64,000 nucleotides of DNA from Okapia johnstoni (lineage: Eukaryota; Chordata; Mammalia; Artiodactyla; Giraffidae), in contig CM044315.1 in NCBI GenBank assembly GCA_024291935.2, forward strand, positions 77,668,385 to 77,732,384. Direction: 5' to 3'. The notes beneath the pieces are model-generated. The model was given only the letters and a program-made list of their open reading frames with translations, did not search any database and had not been told where the DNA came from. Of the stretch, positions 12,511 through 26,000 are shown piece by piece. A program made the position numbers and the translations under genes. Numbering within the stretch: the first letter of the stretch is position 1; every line of letters starts with the position of its first letter.

Positions 12511-13159
12511 ACACCTAAGAATTTCAGGCAGTCAACTGCTCTGAAAATAAGATCGTGGAATAAAGAATATAAAGTGATGCGAGTGCATCAAGAAAAGTCC
12601 CTTTGAGGTGCTCTCTTGTAAACTGAGCCCTAAATGATGAGAAGACAGCCATGTGCAAACGGAGCAGCCAGTGCAAAGATGCTAAGGCAGGTACAGGCCG
12701 GCACACTTAAAGGACTTGCTGATCTCAGAGTTCACCACACTAGTCCCAGCACAGGCCAGGGCCTGGGGCCCATCTCCAAAAGTGCAGGTTGGGCTGAGCA
12801 GAGTTGCAAGTGCTGTCCCTGCCCCTGAGAGATCCACCATTCAAGAGGGGCTTCTATCAGGTAAGCCCCAGACAGGAGGAATTTCTTGAGGACAGACTGA
12901 TTGGTGTCATCACAGGGGGCCTGCTCCAGGTGAGACACAGGTATTGATGTCACTGTCCAAGTCCAGGGGATGAAGAAGATGATGGCATTGGATGGAGAGA
13001 GAGCATTCCAGGTATAAGGACTTGTCAAAGATAAACCTAGATGTCTCTCTGGGGAGGAGAGTAGTTCAGTTTGGCTGGGGTTCAAGGTAGGTGTCAGGAA
13101 GCAGAAGAAGACAAGACCTCGGAAACATCTGGCATCTTGAAAAGAATTCAGCTTTGGGG

Positions 13160-13290
13160 CAAATCTCTTAATGATTCTCAGCATCAGTTTCCTCGTCTGT
13201 AAAATGAGGATGAAACCTGTCTCACGTGCTATGAATCAGATAGCGTCCTGCACATAGAAACGCTCAGTAAAGAGAAGTTGCTGCCGTGAT
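13160..13290 (+). repeat. MIR SINE fragment
   Basis: MIR core-like phrasing: CAGTTTCCTCGTCTGTAAAA, then the 3' region with GCACATAGAAACGCTCAGTA. It is truncated. Confidence 0.6.
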
Positions 13291-13429
13291 TAACAGCTGA
13301 TGAAATGGCCTTCGATGCTGAAGGACGACGACTCCAGCGTGTGCCTAAGGAATTTAAAAGGCAGCAAGCACGGTGGGGACCAGCAGGTCTGAGCAGCTTT
13401 CAAGAGGAGACTTGGCGTGCAAGGGCTGC

Positions 13430-14020
13430 TGGTCGCGGGCTCTGGGAGAAGGCGGGCGGGGGTGCTAGAGCTGCAGAACACGCGGGGCGGGGGCGGGGGA
13501 CCGGAGCAGCGAATCCCCTGCCGCCCACCGGGCTTTTCTCCGCGGCGCCCGGAACATTGAGAGCGCGGAACCTCGTTGCTGAAACGCGGGCGCGCAGCGG
13601 ACCCGGAAGGCGATGGAGCGGGCGCGCGGGCCGCGGGCGGAGGCCAACGCGCCCGGGGAGGTGGGGGAGGAGGAGGTGGAGGTCGGAAAGACCATGGCTG
13701 CCTTGGTGGCGGCGGCGGGTGGTGCGGGCCCGGCCGTCTTGCAGGTGGCCGGCCTCTACCGCGGCCTATGCGCAGTGCGCAGCCGTGCCCTGGGCCTGGG
13801 GCTCGTGTCAGCCACGCAGCTGCGCGTGTTCCCGGTGCGCCGCAGCTCGGGCCGGCCCGCCGGGGGAGCCGACGGCAGCGGGGTCGGGGACGAGCTCGAG
13901 GCCAACCCCTTCTACGACCGCTACCGCCACAAGATCCAGCAGTTGCGCAGGTGCGGGCCCGGCCGGCGGCGGGCGGGGAGGGGGGGCGCGCGCGCGGTCC
14001 GCACCTCTGGTGTATCTGTA
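13430..14020. promoter_or_regulatory. CpG island promoter of ATPAF1, perhaps shared with TEX38
   Basis: CpG density and GC content rise sharply here against an AT-rich background, and the block covers the ATPAF1 start and exon 1. There is no TATA box, which is usual for a housekeeping mitochondrial gene. TEX38 points the other way from the same region, so a shared bidirectional promoter is plausible. That sharing is inference from gene orientation only. Confidence 0.75.
13694..13950 (+). CDS. ATPAF1: ATPAF1 coding exon 1
   Basis: Residues 1-85 plus two bases of the next codon. It carries the mitochondrial targeting region and ends at CGCAG/GTGCGG. It is very GC-rich because it lies in the CpG island. 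The segment [14 protein letters not shown] marks the start of the conserved region. Confidence 0.95.
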
Positions 14021-17000
14021 TCTGGCGCTCTCAGTCCTTCCCGCAGCCCTGCCAGCCTCTGTTTCTGTCCCCACTCTAAGATCACACCGCTAGTGTGAGA
14101 GCCAGGAGTCTCTACTCTAGCTGTCTTTTTTTTTTTTTTTCTGCTTTACTTCTCAAAACACTGAGGTCGACTCCTAGGGCAGCCCTTAAGGGGCAGGCAC
14201 CTCCGGGAGACCTGTCTTCATTATCGAAATGGGAAAGTGGAGCTCTGCAGAGAAAGGACTTGACTTGCTCAAGATCAAATATTGAGTCAGCTGAAGCTTG
14301 ACCTAGAACTTGGGGTCCCAGGCTTCTAGCTAAGGACCCTGACTAGAAGGAAAGGAGATTGGGAAGGGAGCAGGACATCAAAAAGTAACAGTGTCACAGC
14401 TGGTTCTTGGTTGGACCCTCATTAAGATGAGGAACTGAGGATCGGAGAGTTCGAGGCCTGCCAAAGGTCACGCAGCTGGTTGGGATTTGTCCGACTTGGA
14501 ATCCCAGGTTCCTAAGACTACCTTCCACCTTCTAGAGAGAAGGTCTTGGACATTAGAGGTAGATATAAGGGGGCATGGTGGGTCCAAAGAGTTTGACTGG
14601 GAAGAGCTGAAGGAGATCAAAAGTGAAAATTGAAGAGACTCGGGAGAGAACCTGGCAGGTTGGGCAGGCAGTTGTCTTAGGAGGGAAAACCTAAGACTGC
14701 TCCTATAACTTCTCTGAGTTCCATCATTTCTACTTCCACAGCCTTAATGTACTGCATCATCTTCACCTAGAGTATTGCAGTCTTCCCCTCTTTCAGTCTT
14801 GGACCCGTCTACCCCCAGTCCATGTCACTGCTACTATAGTGATCTTTCTTTGAAAGAATGACAGAATAAATGAATATTTTTGCTTTCCTTCGACAGCATT
14901 TAGATATACTCAAGTATTTGTCTTTTTAAAAATCTCTTAAGCTTCATTCCCCTTCAGCCTTTTCTCACCGATCGCTTTCACAGACAAGCATCTCAGAAGA
15001 GTGGTCTGCATACACGCTTGAGTACTTCACAGCTCCTGTTCGTTCTTATTCATGAACAAATGAATGGCTGATTTTACTTTCCTTCCTCACTCAGTCGTTG
15101 CCGTCAGTATTTACACTACTGTCATCTCCTGAAGAGTGGCTTTCCAAGGCACCCCAGACTTCTGGATAATGTCCACATCCTTAGTGTTCCATACAAGGCC
15201 TTTGTGCTCTAGTACCTGCCAATCTCCCTAGCTTTTATCTCTTGCCAAAACTTGCTTTGAGCTCTGTGGCCTAGCACAAAGGAAAAAAGGACTGGTGTTG
15301 GGGGCAGATATTCCAGATAAGGGGAACAGCAGCATAAACAAAGGTACAGCGGCATAAAACCTCCTCAGCCATTTGGAAATCTTTGAGCAAATCTTCATCA
15401 TAATACCTGTAGCACTCTAATGTACATATTTACTTGTCTTTCTGTCCTACTATGTAGTACGCTCCTTGAGGTAGGTACTCTTTCTTATGTGTTTCTGTAT
15501 CTCTAGAACCCAGCAAGTTAACTAACAGGCAAGAGACAACAAGTCAAGTTTGTTGAATGAGTAAAAGGCAGACAGAAAGGGATAAGTCCTAAAAGAAGTT
15601 GAGTGAGAGGGGAGGGAAACCTGTGTGCCTACAAAAAGAAAAAGGAAACACGAAGTAGAGGGAAAGGGAGGTACGAAATGAAAGCAGGACCAAAAAAAAA
15701 AAAAAAAAAAAGAGTCAGTAGAACCTGCGCCAAATTAAGGAAACGGGCAAGATAGAGCATAGCCATGAGGCCCAGGACCAAACAGATAGTGTCTCTCCTG
15801 AGATATTTTAGAAGGAATTATAGTCCTGATTGGTTAGTGCCGGAGCACGCCCACTAAACCCAGGTTCTTGGAGCACCAGCTACAAGTTCATTGTGAGCCA
15901 AGGGCAGGACAAGCCTGTATGCCCTGCTGACCCCACTCCAGTCTAGCCCCTGGGTTTTTGCATCACACTACACTGGTGAGCTACAGGATTTCATCTAGCT
16001 TTAGGCCCACTGTAGGTAAGACATGCACCACTGAGCATGTTCAGAGAGCAGGTCCACAGTAGGGAAAGATTTACAAATCACATATATGAAGAGGGGCTGA
16101 AAAAAAAAATGAAGAATTTTAACCTAGAGAAGAAAAACTTAAGAGGTGACATAAGACCAATTTTCATGTACTCATAAAATAGATATTTTCTTTCATTCCT
16201 GGCAGGGTGAAAGATACAGAGGGGTAGACGTAGACTCAGAATGTTTTCGTCATAAAAGATGCCCAGGGTGGAGTACACGACAGGGCTCTGCCACCCTGTC
16301 ATCCTCTCCATCCACTCACTGGCAACACTGACCTAGGCCCTGGTACTTGCAGCCCTGGTCAGACAGACGCCACACCCTACCATCTGGGGCCCCCGGGGCA
16401 GCTCTTCATTGAGGAGGAGTTGGCCTGCCCTGGAGGGGAGGAAGATCTGCCAGAATACATGGCAGTGAAGGCAGTGGTGTTTGATGTCACCTCCAGAAAC
16501 GAGTTGTACAGAGAAGGAGCAATCAGTGGTGTCTTGACCAAGAAGAACTCCACCACAGGGGTGACCAGAATGTCTTTAGATCCTGCAGACCTCATACATG
16601 ACACTATAGGTCTCATGGCCCAGGAGCTGGAGCCCCTGTATGACATTTTCACCAGAGTGTACACAGCCTGAAGAATTCTTAACAAATGGCAGCCCCAACC
16701 TGAACTTCAGGCCTGAAGACCAGCCCCATTTTGACACAAAGGACAAATTCTGATGTTCCATCAACATGTTCTTTGGAGAGAGGATCCGGGGAAACTCTGG
16801 TGCTAAATCTGCAAAATAGACTGCCTGAAGCCTCTGGATCGCCAGGCTCTGAATGGAGATTTGCCCTAGTGGGGGAGGGAAGGGAGATGGCTGAGAATTA
16901 GATGTGTTCTAGTAAAAGCTGGACAGTGGGATTCCTGTCTGAGGAGGCGACCGAGAAAGATGCCCACGAAGTACCTTTCCTGAGGATTCAAATTCCAAGT

Positions 17001-20000
17001 ACCTGAGAAACCAAGCCCTGTGGCATCCTAGGGAATATCCTGCAGGAGAGAAATGTTACACAGGCTCCATGAGGATTAAAAATAGTTGAATAAATGGATT
17101 TCTTTGTCCACTTTCTTGATTTGTAGGCCTGTGCTCAGGGTAATTAAATTAAGACAAATGATGTCTGTGCCCCATCTCTGAAAGTGAAACATGGTGTTTC
17201 GTTATTTCAAAATCCAGAAAGGCCCAGGTGGTTTAACCTTTTGTTTATCTTTGATCAGGTCTGACCCAGCTGCTTTTGAGTCCAGACTAGAGAAGCGCAA
17301 TGAGTTTAGGAAGCAGCCAGTGGGGCACTCCAAGCAAGGTGACTTTATCAAATGTGTGGAACAGAAGGTAAGACCTGTCCCTTTGGGTGCTGTTGGCGCC
17401 CCAATACTCTGCACCACCACGCCTGACCCTTATCCTGGGAATGGGCTCATTGAGGGGTCTACTGGACAAACTGAACTCACTCTATCTTTACTCAGCTCAG
17501 TCTCCATCTGTAAATGGTATTCTGCTCTTTTTGGCAAGGTCTTGGAGTCATGGTGGAGATATAAGGGGATGAAAAAGATAATCTCTGCTTCCAAGGGGTA
17601 TAGTCGAGTGGTCAAAGCAAGATACACGTGACAACAGCTGTGGGAATTAGGGAGGAAAAGGTGCTTAATACATATTAGCTTTTGTTATCCTTAAACAAGA
17701 ATCAGAGCTGGGGAAAAGCATCTTGAAAGCTGTATACAAGCAACGCTCTCTATTTGTGGGTTCTGCATCCACAGATTTCACACCTGTGGATTCAACCAAC
17801 AGAAGATAGAAAATATTCGAGGGCAGGGTAGGGAACTCTAGAAAGTTCCAGAAAGCAGAACTCCAGTTTGCCACTTGCAGGCAGCTATTTACTTAGCGTT
17901 TATGTATTTATAACTATTTATATAGAGTTTACATTTTACTCGGTATTATAAGTAATCTGCAGATGATGTAAAATGTATGGGAAGATGTGCGTAGCTTATA
18001 AGCAAATACTGTACCATTTTATACAAGAGAATTGAGTGCCTACACATGCTGGTGTCTTCAGGGGTCCTGGAACCAATCCCTGACTGATACTAAGGGACAC
18101 TTGCATAGGAAAATTAATCTAATGCAGTGCTTCCACGCTTTTTGACCATGACCCACAGTAAAAAATATATTTTACCTTGCAGTTCTTTACACACATATGT
18201 ATATGATTATAACTGAAACAAAATTTTTACAAAACAATACTTACTTTTATTGCGTGCAATGCACTCTTAATAGTATTTTCATCTTTTAAAAAACCTTTGG
18301 CCACAGTCCACTAAATTTATTTCACAACCTATGATTTGAAAAATACTAATCTAGGGTAGTGCACAGAACAAATCCAAGTGGGAGAGACCAAAGCCAGGGA
18401 GAATATATCTAGATGTGGGCTGCATGGGCCTGAAATAAGGTCGTTACAATGGAAAACTGGGATTCTACATTGTAAAAGGATAGGTGTTTCTTTCACTCGG
18501 AAAATAACTTTTTGCCTTACTTGCTCAGCTGTGAATGATGCTTTGAGGCCCCATAGACTATAGCGTGCCAGGCTCCTCTCTCCATGGAATTTTCCAGGCA
18601 AGAACACTGGAGTGGATTGCCATTTCCTCTTCATCCTGACTCAGGGTTTGAACCCTTGCATCTCTTGCATCTCCTACATTGGCAGGTGGATTCTTAACCA
18701 CTGGTGCCACCTGTGAAGCACCCTTTTTAGGCTTGGTATCCCAAATTTTAAGAGAGTTCATTCACTCTTAATGATTGGTTGAGTTAATTAGAATCAGAAT
18801 AGTTAATAGATTAATCATTGTAAGGTTGAGGAGCAAATTCAACCTCTTATGACAAACCTAGTTTACAACTTTGTATGACTAAACAACTCTACTACAAATA
18901 TTTTATCTAATGGGATTTCCTAAAACATTTATAATGTCAAGATTACAAGTTAATAGCTATTGGAAATATTACTTTGTTATAAACTTTCAATATTATATGG
19001 GAAAACTTTTTGCCCACTTTTGAAATAAGACTTAGAAATTCACCTTTATGATGACATGAGCAGAATAAGTAAAGATTTAATTTAAATTATGGCAATTCTT
19101 AAGTAAATATTCACTTACTGTCTTTCTTATCTAGCTAGAGGAAAGTTAATGACTAATGGCTCTATTTCTAAAGCCTTTTCTTTGAGTCATTGGTTCCCTA
19201 CCACATAACACCAAACATCCCCTTTATGTAATAAATTGTATTTAATTCTCTCTATTCTACCCTGAAATGAAATGTAGACAATATAACCCACCTACCCATA
19301 TAATGTCAGGGAATATAATGCCTTAATTTTAATATTTTTAAAAAATTTATAGATAATAGTATGTAAGTTCTTAGGCACAACTATGCTATGAGACCTAATG
19401 CAGTCATCAGGTACTTTTACCTCTGTGTAAAATCACCATGAATACTTATGCAGCAAATGCCAACTGGTACGAGGTGTTATGTTGGTAATTATAAAAACTC
19501 CCAAACAATAGCAGTGTTGTTATCAGTGACTCTCATGAGATTCCACAATGTATTGGTACAGTCTGCTCTCACGTTATATATAGTTGCATTTCTGAAAAAT
19601 TCAATATTAAAACTGTTTAAAAAAAGGAAGAGGAAGGGATGGATGGAGGAAGAAAAGGAGAAAGGTAGGTCTGGCTAGACATTGAAAAGTTGTATGAGAT
19701 GAGGGAAAATTCTTCATTATGTAGAACTCACCTGCAAAATTGCAGTTCATTAGGCACTACTGCCCCTCCGATAAATGCAGGTGTAACCATCCAGTCAATT
19801 ATTGTGATAACAAAAAACAAAACAAAAACAAGTCCCCATAGATTTCCAAAGCATCTGTAGTAGAGATGCTTTAAATGTTTCATTAATTGCTCTTGAAACT
19901 TTGGCCCATATGGTGTATCCCTAGGTTTTTCTATACCATGCTTTTGTCTAGTTTGTAGGTACTAGTTCTACAGACATCATTTATGAAAGATTTGGATTCG

Positions 20001-23000
20001 TTAAAGCACAGAGTAATGAAAAACACAGTTTAATGCAGAAAGTGTGTTTCAGTTTCAGATTCCCAGATGTGGATTGTGCTCTCTGAAAGATAGTCATGAG
20101 CTGAGAAATTGAATGGAAGACTCAGAATAACCCATCCCTACCATCAGAAACAACTCCAGATAGGATTTCCTGCTGTGGCCTTTATCTGAGAGTGAGTTAG
20201 GAGAGAAAAGAATCACTTTCAGTTTTTCTTGGCCTTTTGTGAGGGAGAGTCTAATTTGAGGGTGGGAATACATTATAATAGGGATTACTGGAAAAGACTC
20301 GATAGTCTGCTGAGGATGCCTGCCTTCAGAAGTGCTATCACAGATGAGAAGCAGCTTGGGAAAGACATTATTCCATTTCTCATCTCCTCTGTGGCTCACT
20401 GGGAAGTGGAGCACGGGAAACCTAAGCAGGCTTGTTCTGGGAAGCCCCTCATCCAGGGATTGAAGGGATTCTCAGTACCAGTAGATGGTGTTTACTAACA
20501 AAGAGGTTTCTCATCTCTGCATCTCAGAATCAGCCAAAAGTTGTCTCACAAACAATAACTCTTAGAATAGTTACTATATAGAGTGGAGAGAAGTGAGTTC
20601 TTAGGTGCAGCATTACTAAATGAGGTATTGGCAGCTCATCTAGGGAGGGTGGTCGTTTAGAGTAATATCCTGTCCCATCCTGTATTTCAGACACTGGGGA
20701 AACAGCCTGTGAGCAGAGGATTCACTAAGGACAAGGTAGGTTTCTAATTAAATAGCCAAGTCTGAAGTCATGTGGAACATCTATAACAAGAGACTGCATG
20801 TTTGAACATAGGTACTGTGGTTCAGTGTTTTTGTGCTTTTCTACCTGTGGAGATCAGTCCTGGGTGTTCATTGAAAGGACTGATGTTGAAGCTGAAACTC
20901 CAATACTTTGGCCACCTCATGCGAAGAGTTGACTCATTGGAAAAGACCCTGATGCTGGGAAGGATTGGGGGCAGGAGGAGAAGGGGACGACAGAGGATGA
21001 GATGGCTGGATGGCATCACTGACTCGATGGACATGGGTTTGGGTAGACTCCGGGAGTTGGTAATGGACAGGGAGGCCTGGCGTGCTGCGATTCATGGGGT
21101 CGCAAAGAGTTGGACATGACTGAGTGACTGAACTGAACTGTGGAGATTAGAAATATTTCTATGAATTTTTGTTATGAGTTTGTTACAGTTTTATTATGAC
21201 TCCTACATAGTGTGGGTCCTGGAGTGCTAGAGGAAATGTAGGGATACCTGTCCTGTCTGTAGGAAATAGTTTTAAAAAATCAAATAAATACATGTTTACT
21301 CTGTCATTTAACTTGCAAATAAGGAACCATTTCTGATAGAATAGCAGTTAAATTAAAGGTAACAACTGAACTTTCTCCTCTTACCAGCTACAAGCTGCAG
21401 TGCTCATGAGTGAGTGTGAAACTTTTGGGAAATCCCTGCAGATACTCCCTGAAAATAGAACTGTGAAACCTGCCTGACTCTGGTGGCTGCCTTCTCTGAG
21501 CTTGTGGGTTTTTTAATACTCATTCTCCACTTACTGAAGATCTGTTTTACTGTTCTAACATGATGCTTCTTATAAGGCTTACAGATAGAGTTAAGCTGTT
21601 TTATTTTTTCAATTGTACAAGTGTTAATTGCCTTTTATTTTTTCTTTCAGACTCTCAGTTCAATCTTCAACATTGAGATGGTGAAAGACAAAACTGCAGA
21701 AGAAATAAAACAGGTAATGAATGAAAATGAATTGGCATACTTTATGAAAATATGTGCTCTGTGAACCAAATCTGAAGGTAGAAAGGAACATAACGTTTCC
21801 TGATACCTCTTCCTAGCCAAAATGAAAGCCAATCATTGAAAATAAAAGTGATGAATTACATGAAAAATAGTGCATAAGAAAACTTTGTCTCACTCCTGTA
21901 TGTCTAATCAACTCATATTTCCCCTTTCTTTTTCATTCCTGTTGTCCGCACCTTATTTAAAATCATCACTGCTCTCTCCCCGGATGACTGTATTACCTTT
22001 CTAAATAGGTTTCCCTGCTCTTACTTCTCTTCCTCCCCCTCCCCCTGTCATATCCTCCCTTATTCAATCCTCCTGAAGTTCTACTCATAGTGTATTGGTT
22101 CAGACTCTAGAACCAAGCTGCCAGTTTTAAGTCCAAGCTCTGCCACTTACTAGCAGAATGACTTTGATAAGTTAGTTAAGCTTTCTAGGTCTCAGATTTC
22201 CTATCTGTAAAATGGACATAATAATAGTACTTACTTCATGGAGTTATTTGGGGAGTCAAACGAGTACTTGGAACAGTGCCTGGCACAGAATAAATGCTAT
22301 GTTTGTGCTTTTAAATAAAAGAATAAATATAAATCTTATGAAGTAACCTGCTGCAAAAATTCAGTGACTTCCCATGTTCCTTTGTTTGACATTCAGAGTC
22401 CTCCATTATTTTAGGACCTTCTGCAGGAAGCCTTCTGGACATCTTCCATCAAAGCACTCGTTATCTGTTCCACTTGTTTGGTCATTCCATATACCTTGAT
22501 TTGCATTGCTATTTACATTTGCATGTCTGATTCTTTTTTCTATAATTAGAATACAATAAGCTATTTATTGGCATTCCTTATAGTTTCATAATTGTATTTT
22601 AGGTAGATTGAGAGAATCGATAATAGAAGTAGTATACTGTGTGTCAGGTGCTGTAGTTAGTGCTTTATATGCACTATTTCATGATATTCTCATAACCCCC
22701 TTATAAAGTAGGTGTTATTACAGGGAACTCTGCTCAATATTATGTAACAACCTAAATGGGAAAATAATTTGAAAAAGAATAGGTATATGGATATGTGTAA
22801 CTGAATCACTTTGCTGTACACCTGAAACTAACATAGGATTGCTAATTAGCTATACTCCAATATAAATAAGAAGCTAAGGCAAGAAAAAAAAAAACATAAA
22901 ATTTTTTAAAAAACTAAAAAATAGGTACTATTATTCCCAATTTACAACTGAGGAAATTAACTTAAAGAGATAAAGTAACTTACTTAGTGATAGAACTAGG

Positions 23001-26000
23001 ATTCAAACCCATGTCTGTTTGACTCTGCATCATATTCCCTTATAAGAACTTGTGCCAGTTGCTATGGGTGTCCTTGGGTACTGTATCATTCATTTCAGCA
23101 GGCATTTATTAAATGTTAGCCTCTGTGCCAGATGTAGAAATAAATGAGGGGCCCCTCCTCTCAAGGAATTTCAGCCTATTGAAAAGACAGACACGAAAAT
23201 AGAGAACAGCACAGAGTTCTAGCTTCTGCTAATTTAGGCTTAATACAAAGTCTCCAGGAAGCTTCAAACTGCCTTTGGGAAGAAGTGCCAATAGAAAGTG
23301 GACACCAAGTATGTCCTTTAGGAGAGAGAGAAGCCAGGCCCAGGAGCCCTGACCATTACATGACAAATATCATTCCAACCTATATTTTTAGATACAAATT
23401 TGTGTTCATTAAAATAATTTTGAGTGGCCAAGGTCAACTATGTTAGGAAATATCTATCAGTCTCATAAATTCAGTGTTGATTCATAAACTATCTGCTAAT
23501 ATAAATTAAATAAAAATAAGCAGGACATGCTGTCCTTAAAACGAGGAGGCAGTATTTTGACGTAAAAAAAGAAAGGCGTAGCAATCTTAGGCTGCATTGA
23601 TAAGGTGATTTGCCCAGGTCCTAGGAGGTAATATTCCTTCTGTGCTTTGTGATGGTGAGATCTCACTTTGATTAGTGTCTTCAGTTACCCCCAGCCCATG
23701 TTCTTGGGGATGTTGACAGAGCAGAGCAGTTCTAAAGGAAGGTGACCCATTCTTTAGCGCCTTAGGTATCACATTGGCTCTGATGCCTTTCCTAACTTCT
23801 GTGCCTTTGCTAATGCTCGTCCTTCTCTGCTTAGAACATCTCTTATCATCTCTCCTGCTTGTCTATCTTCCCAGACTCCCCATTCTTCTGGCTAACTCCT
23901 GATCATTCTTCAGGACATAGCTCAAGTGTCCTTTCCTCTGGTACTTGTACCCTAAATCGGGTTAAGTGCCTCTTTGTTGCCCTCAGAGCACATCGTCTAT
24001 GGTTTGCATTGTAATTCTGTTGTGTTAAGTACAAACATTATTTCAAATAATGTTTCAAATTATTTTTTCAATAATATTATTGAAATGATTGTTTCAAATA
24101 ATTATTTCAAATTCACAGTAATCCCATGAGCTTGAAGTCATTGCTATTTTATCAATGATTGCATTGTTGTTGTTTAGTTATTTTCAGTAGTTTGCCCCAA
24201 GTAGCGTACACGACAAGTGACAGGAGCTGGGATTTGCACCCATCTCTGCCTGACCTTGAGACTCCGGGTTCTCTGAGAGGGCTCACAGTTGGCTGGGCAT
24301 TGTGGGTTTGGGGAGAGAAAATATGGAAAAAAGAATGTGTCTGTTACACATAAAGCACGTCTTAGAAGAAATGATTAACAAGGTCATCGAATCTGTTTCT
24401 CTGACAGGAATTTGCTACTAAGAGTTACAGTTTAATCATCTAGAAGAGTAGGTGCTATTAAATCTTTTTTGTAATCATGTACAAGTAATAAAAGTATTAC
24501 GTTGCATTTTCTTCCCTGTTATCAAATAACATATTACTGTGAGCAATGAAAGCTGTCACTGCTTCTTGGTGCAGGTTGAAAAGATGACCGACGGCTCACA
24601 GACACTCTCTTTTTTGTACAGATTTGGCAGCAGTATTTTGCAGCAAAAGATACAGTCTACGCAGTTATTCCTGTAAGTAGTTTGGAGGGGAAAATGAAAG
24701 TGTTACAGCACGAGGGTCAGGGCTGTAACCTTAGTAGGCAGTTGCTTTTACTGTTCCTGTGTTTATTGCCTCTTGAGAACCTACATTTATAGCTCTGAGG
24801 GTTTTTATTATGCCCTGAGCACCAAAGATTGGGAGCTCCATATGGTATATTTATGGCTCTTGTTTTTCCTCTTTCTGGTTTAGAAATGTCTCTTTGAGTC
24901 AAGTCTCTGACAAGGCAGCATGGTGTAAGTTTATGTTGCTGAGCAATTTCCAAGTGTCTTTTATTTCTTTTTCATGTTTTCCAATCAAGCTGTTGGAATT
25001 TAGGACAGGTCCTCAAGTATACCTTCCTTCCCTTCCTGTCTATAAGTGACCTATCCCTGAGCTGACTTGGAGCTTCCCAAGCTTTGGAGGCGTCTCCCTC
25101 CTCAAAATTGCTGCCTTGGAGATAGTCACGGGCCACTGCTTGACATTGAAGATCTGTGGCTAGGAAGGAATGCTGCTGACCTCTGGTTTAGTGTCCTGCC
25201 GCCTTCTACCAGAAGAAAGCATTTAATGTTCTAGGTTATCAGCTAGTTGATTAATTGTTCTTCTCTGAAGAGGAAGTAGCTTTAGGTTAAGTTTATATCA
25301 AGTACACAAATATACACCTAGCTTACACGTGTTAAGTTTAAGGAGGAAAATGTACAGATGGAAAAATAAAGCCAGGCCTTTTGGTTGTTGTTGAGAGTAC
25401 TGCTATCTTTTTTTTTTCTTCCTCTTTTACATATGTACCCTTTCCTTTTACAGCCAAAAGAACCTTTTTCATGTTATTCTAAATCTCTAATTGTAAGAGG
25501 GGTTTGTCTCCCTCATGCAGATTCAGTGATTTGTTGTCTGAGATTGTTTTAAAGCATTTTGTATCCACTTTAATTCTGATACTGAATAAGAAAGCATACA
25601 TCTGGTTTTTCCTCTCTGTTGTAAGAGGGGTTTGTAAATGATGCAGTTTGAGATTGTTTTAGTTGTATCTTAGTTCTGGAATTCAGTCTTGGTGACTTTA
25701 AATGTGATTATGGCCTTTTTTATTTTCTTGTCTTTGAATTTTATTCTTTTCTAACCTACAGAAAGAGAAGTTTGATTTGATTTGGAACCGGGCTCAGTCC
25801 TGCCCAACAGTAAGTTTCCGATGACCATATGGGGAATGCTTCTCAGTGCTGTCAGACAAGGATGTTTTCTAACCAATCTCGTCATGCTCCATGCTATCAC
25901 ACATTTTATAGTTATTTAACAAAGATGCTTGCATGTTGATTGTACTGATGAGTGAGATTTTTAACCTTAACCCTAACTAACCTTGTGAGTTTGCTCAATA

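Larger units (their letters stand above)
17368..20690 (+). other. ATPAF1: ATPAF1 intron 2
   Basis: A 3.3 kb intron that is mostly AT-rich. It holds a Tigger/MER2-like DNA element, an old repeat near 18120-18350 and an antisense Bov-tA. From 18725 to 20690 I see no named repeat and no exon. Confidence 0.8.
21714..24621 (+). other. ATPAF1: ATPAF1 intron 4
   Basis: A 2.9 kb intron containing MIR, L1 and L2 fossils and an AT-rich repeated patch. The stretch 22920-23770 holds nothing I recognise except generic old-repeat-like sequence. Confidence 0.8.

Noticed and set aside
13769..13781. NRF1-like TGCGCAGTGCGCA in ATPAF1 exon 1
   Set aside because: It has one extra base against the usual NRF1 site and lies inside coding sequence, so I do not list it as a binding site.
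13576..14079. Another 167-codon frame over ATPAF1 exon 1
   Set aside because: It starts at TTG, is Gly- and Arg-rich by composition, and runs into the intron.
13305..14093. A 262-codon open frame over the CpG island
   Set aside because: It is a different frame from ATPAF1 exon 1, rich in Arg, Ala and Pro because of high GC, and carries no recognisable domain. It reads through the ATPAF1 splice donor.
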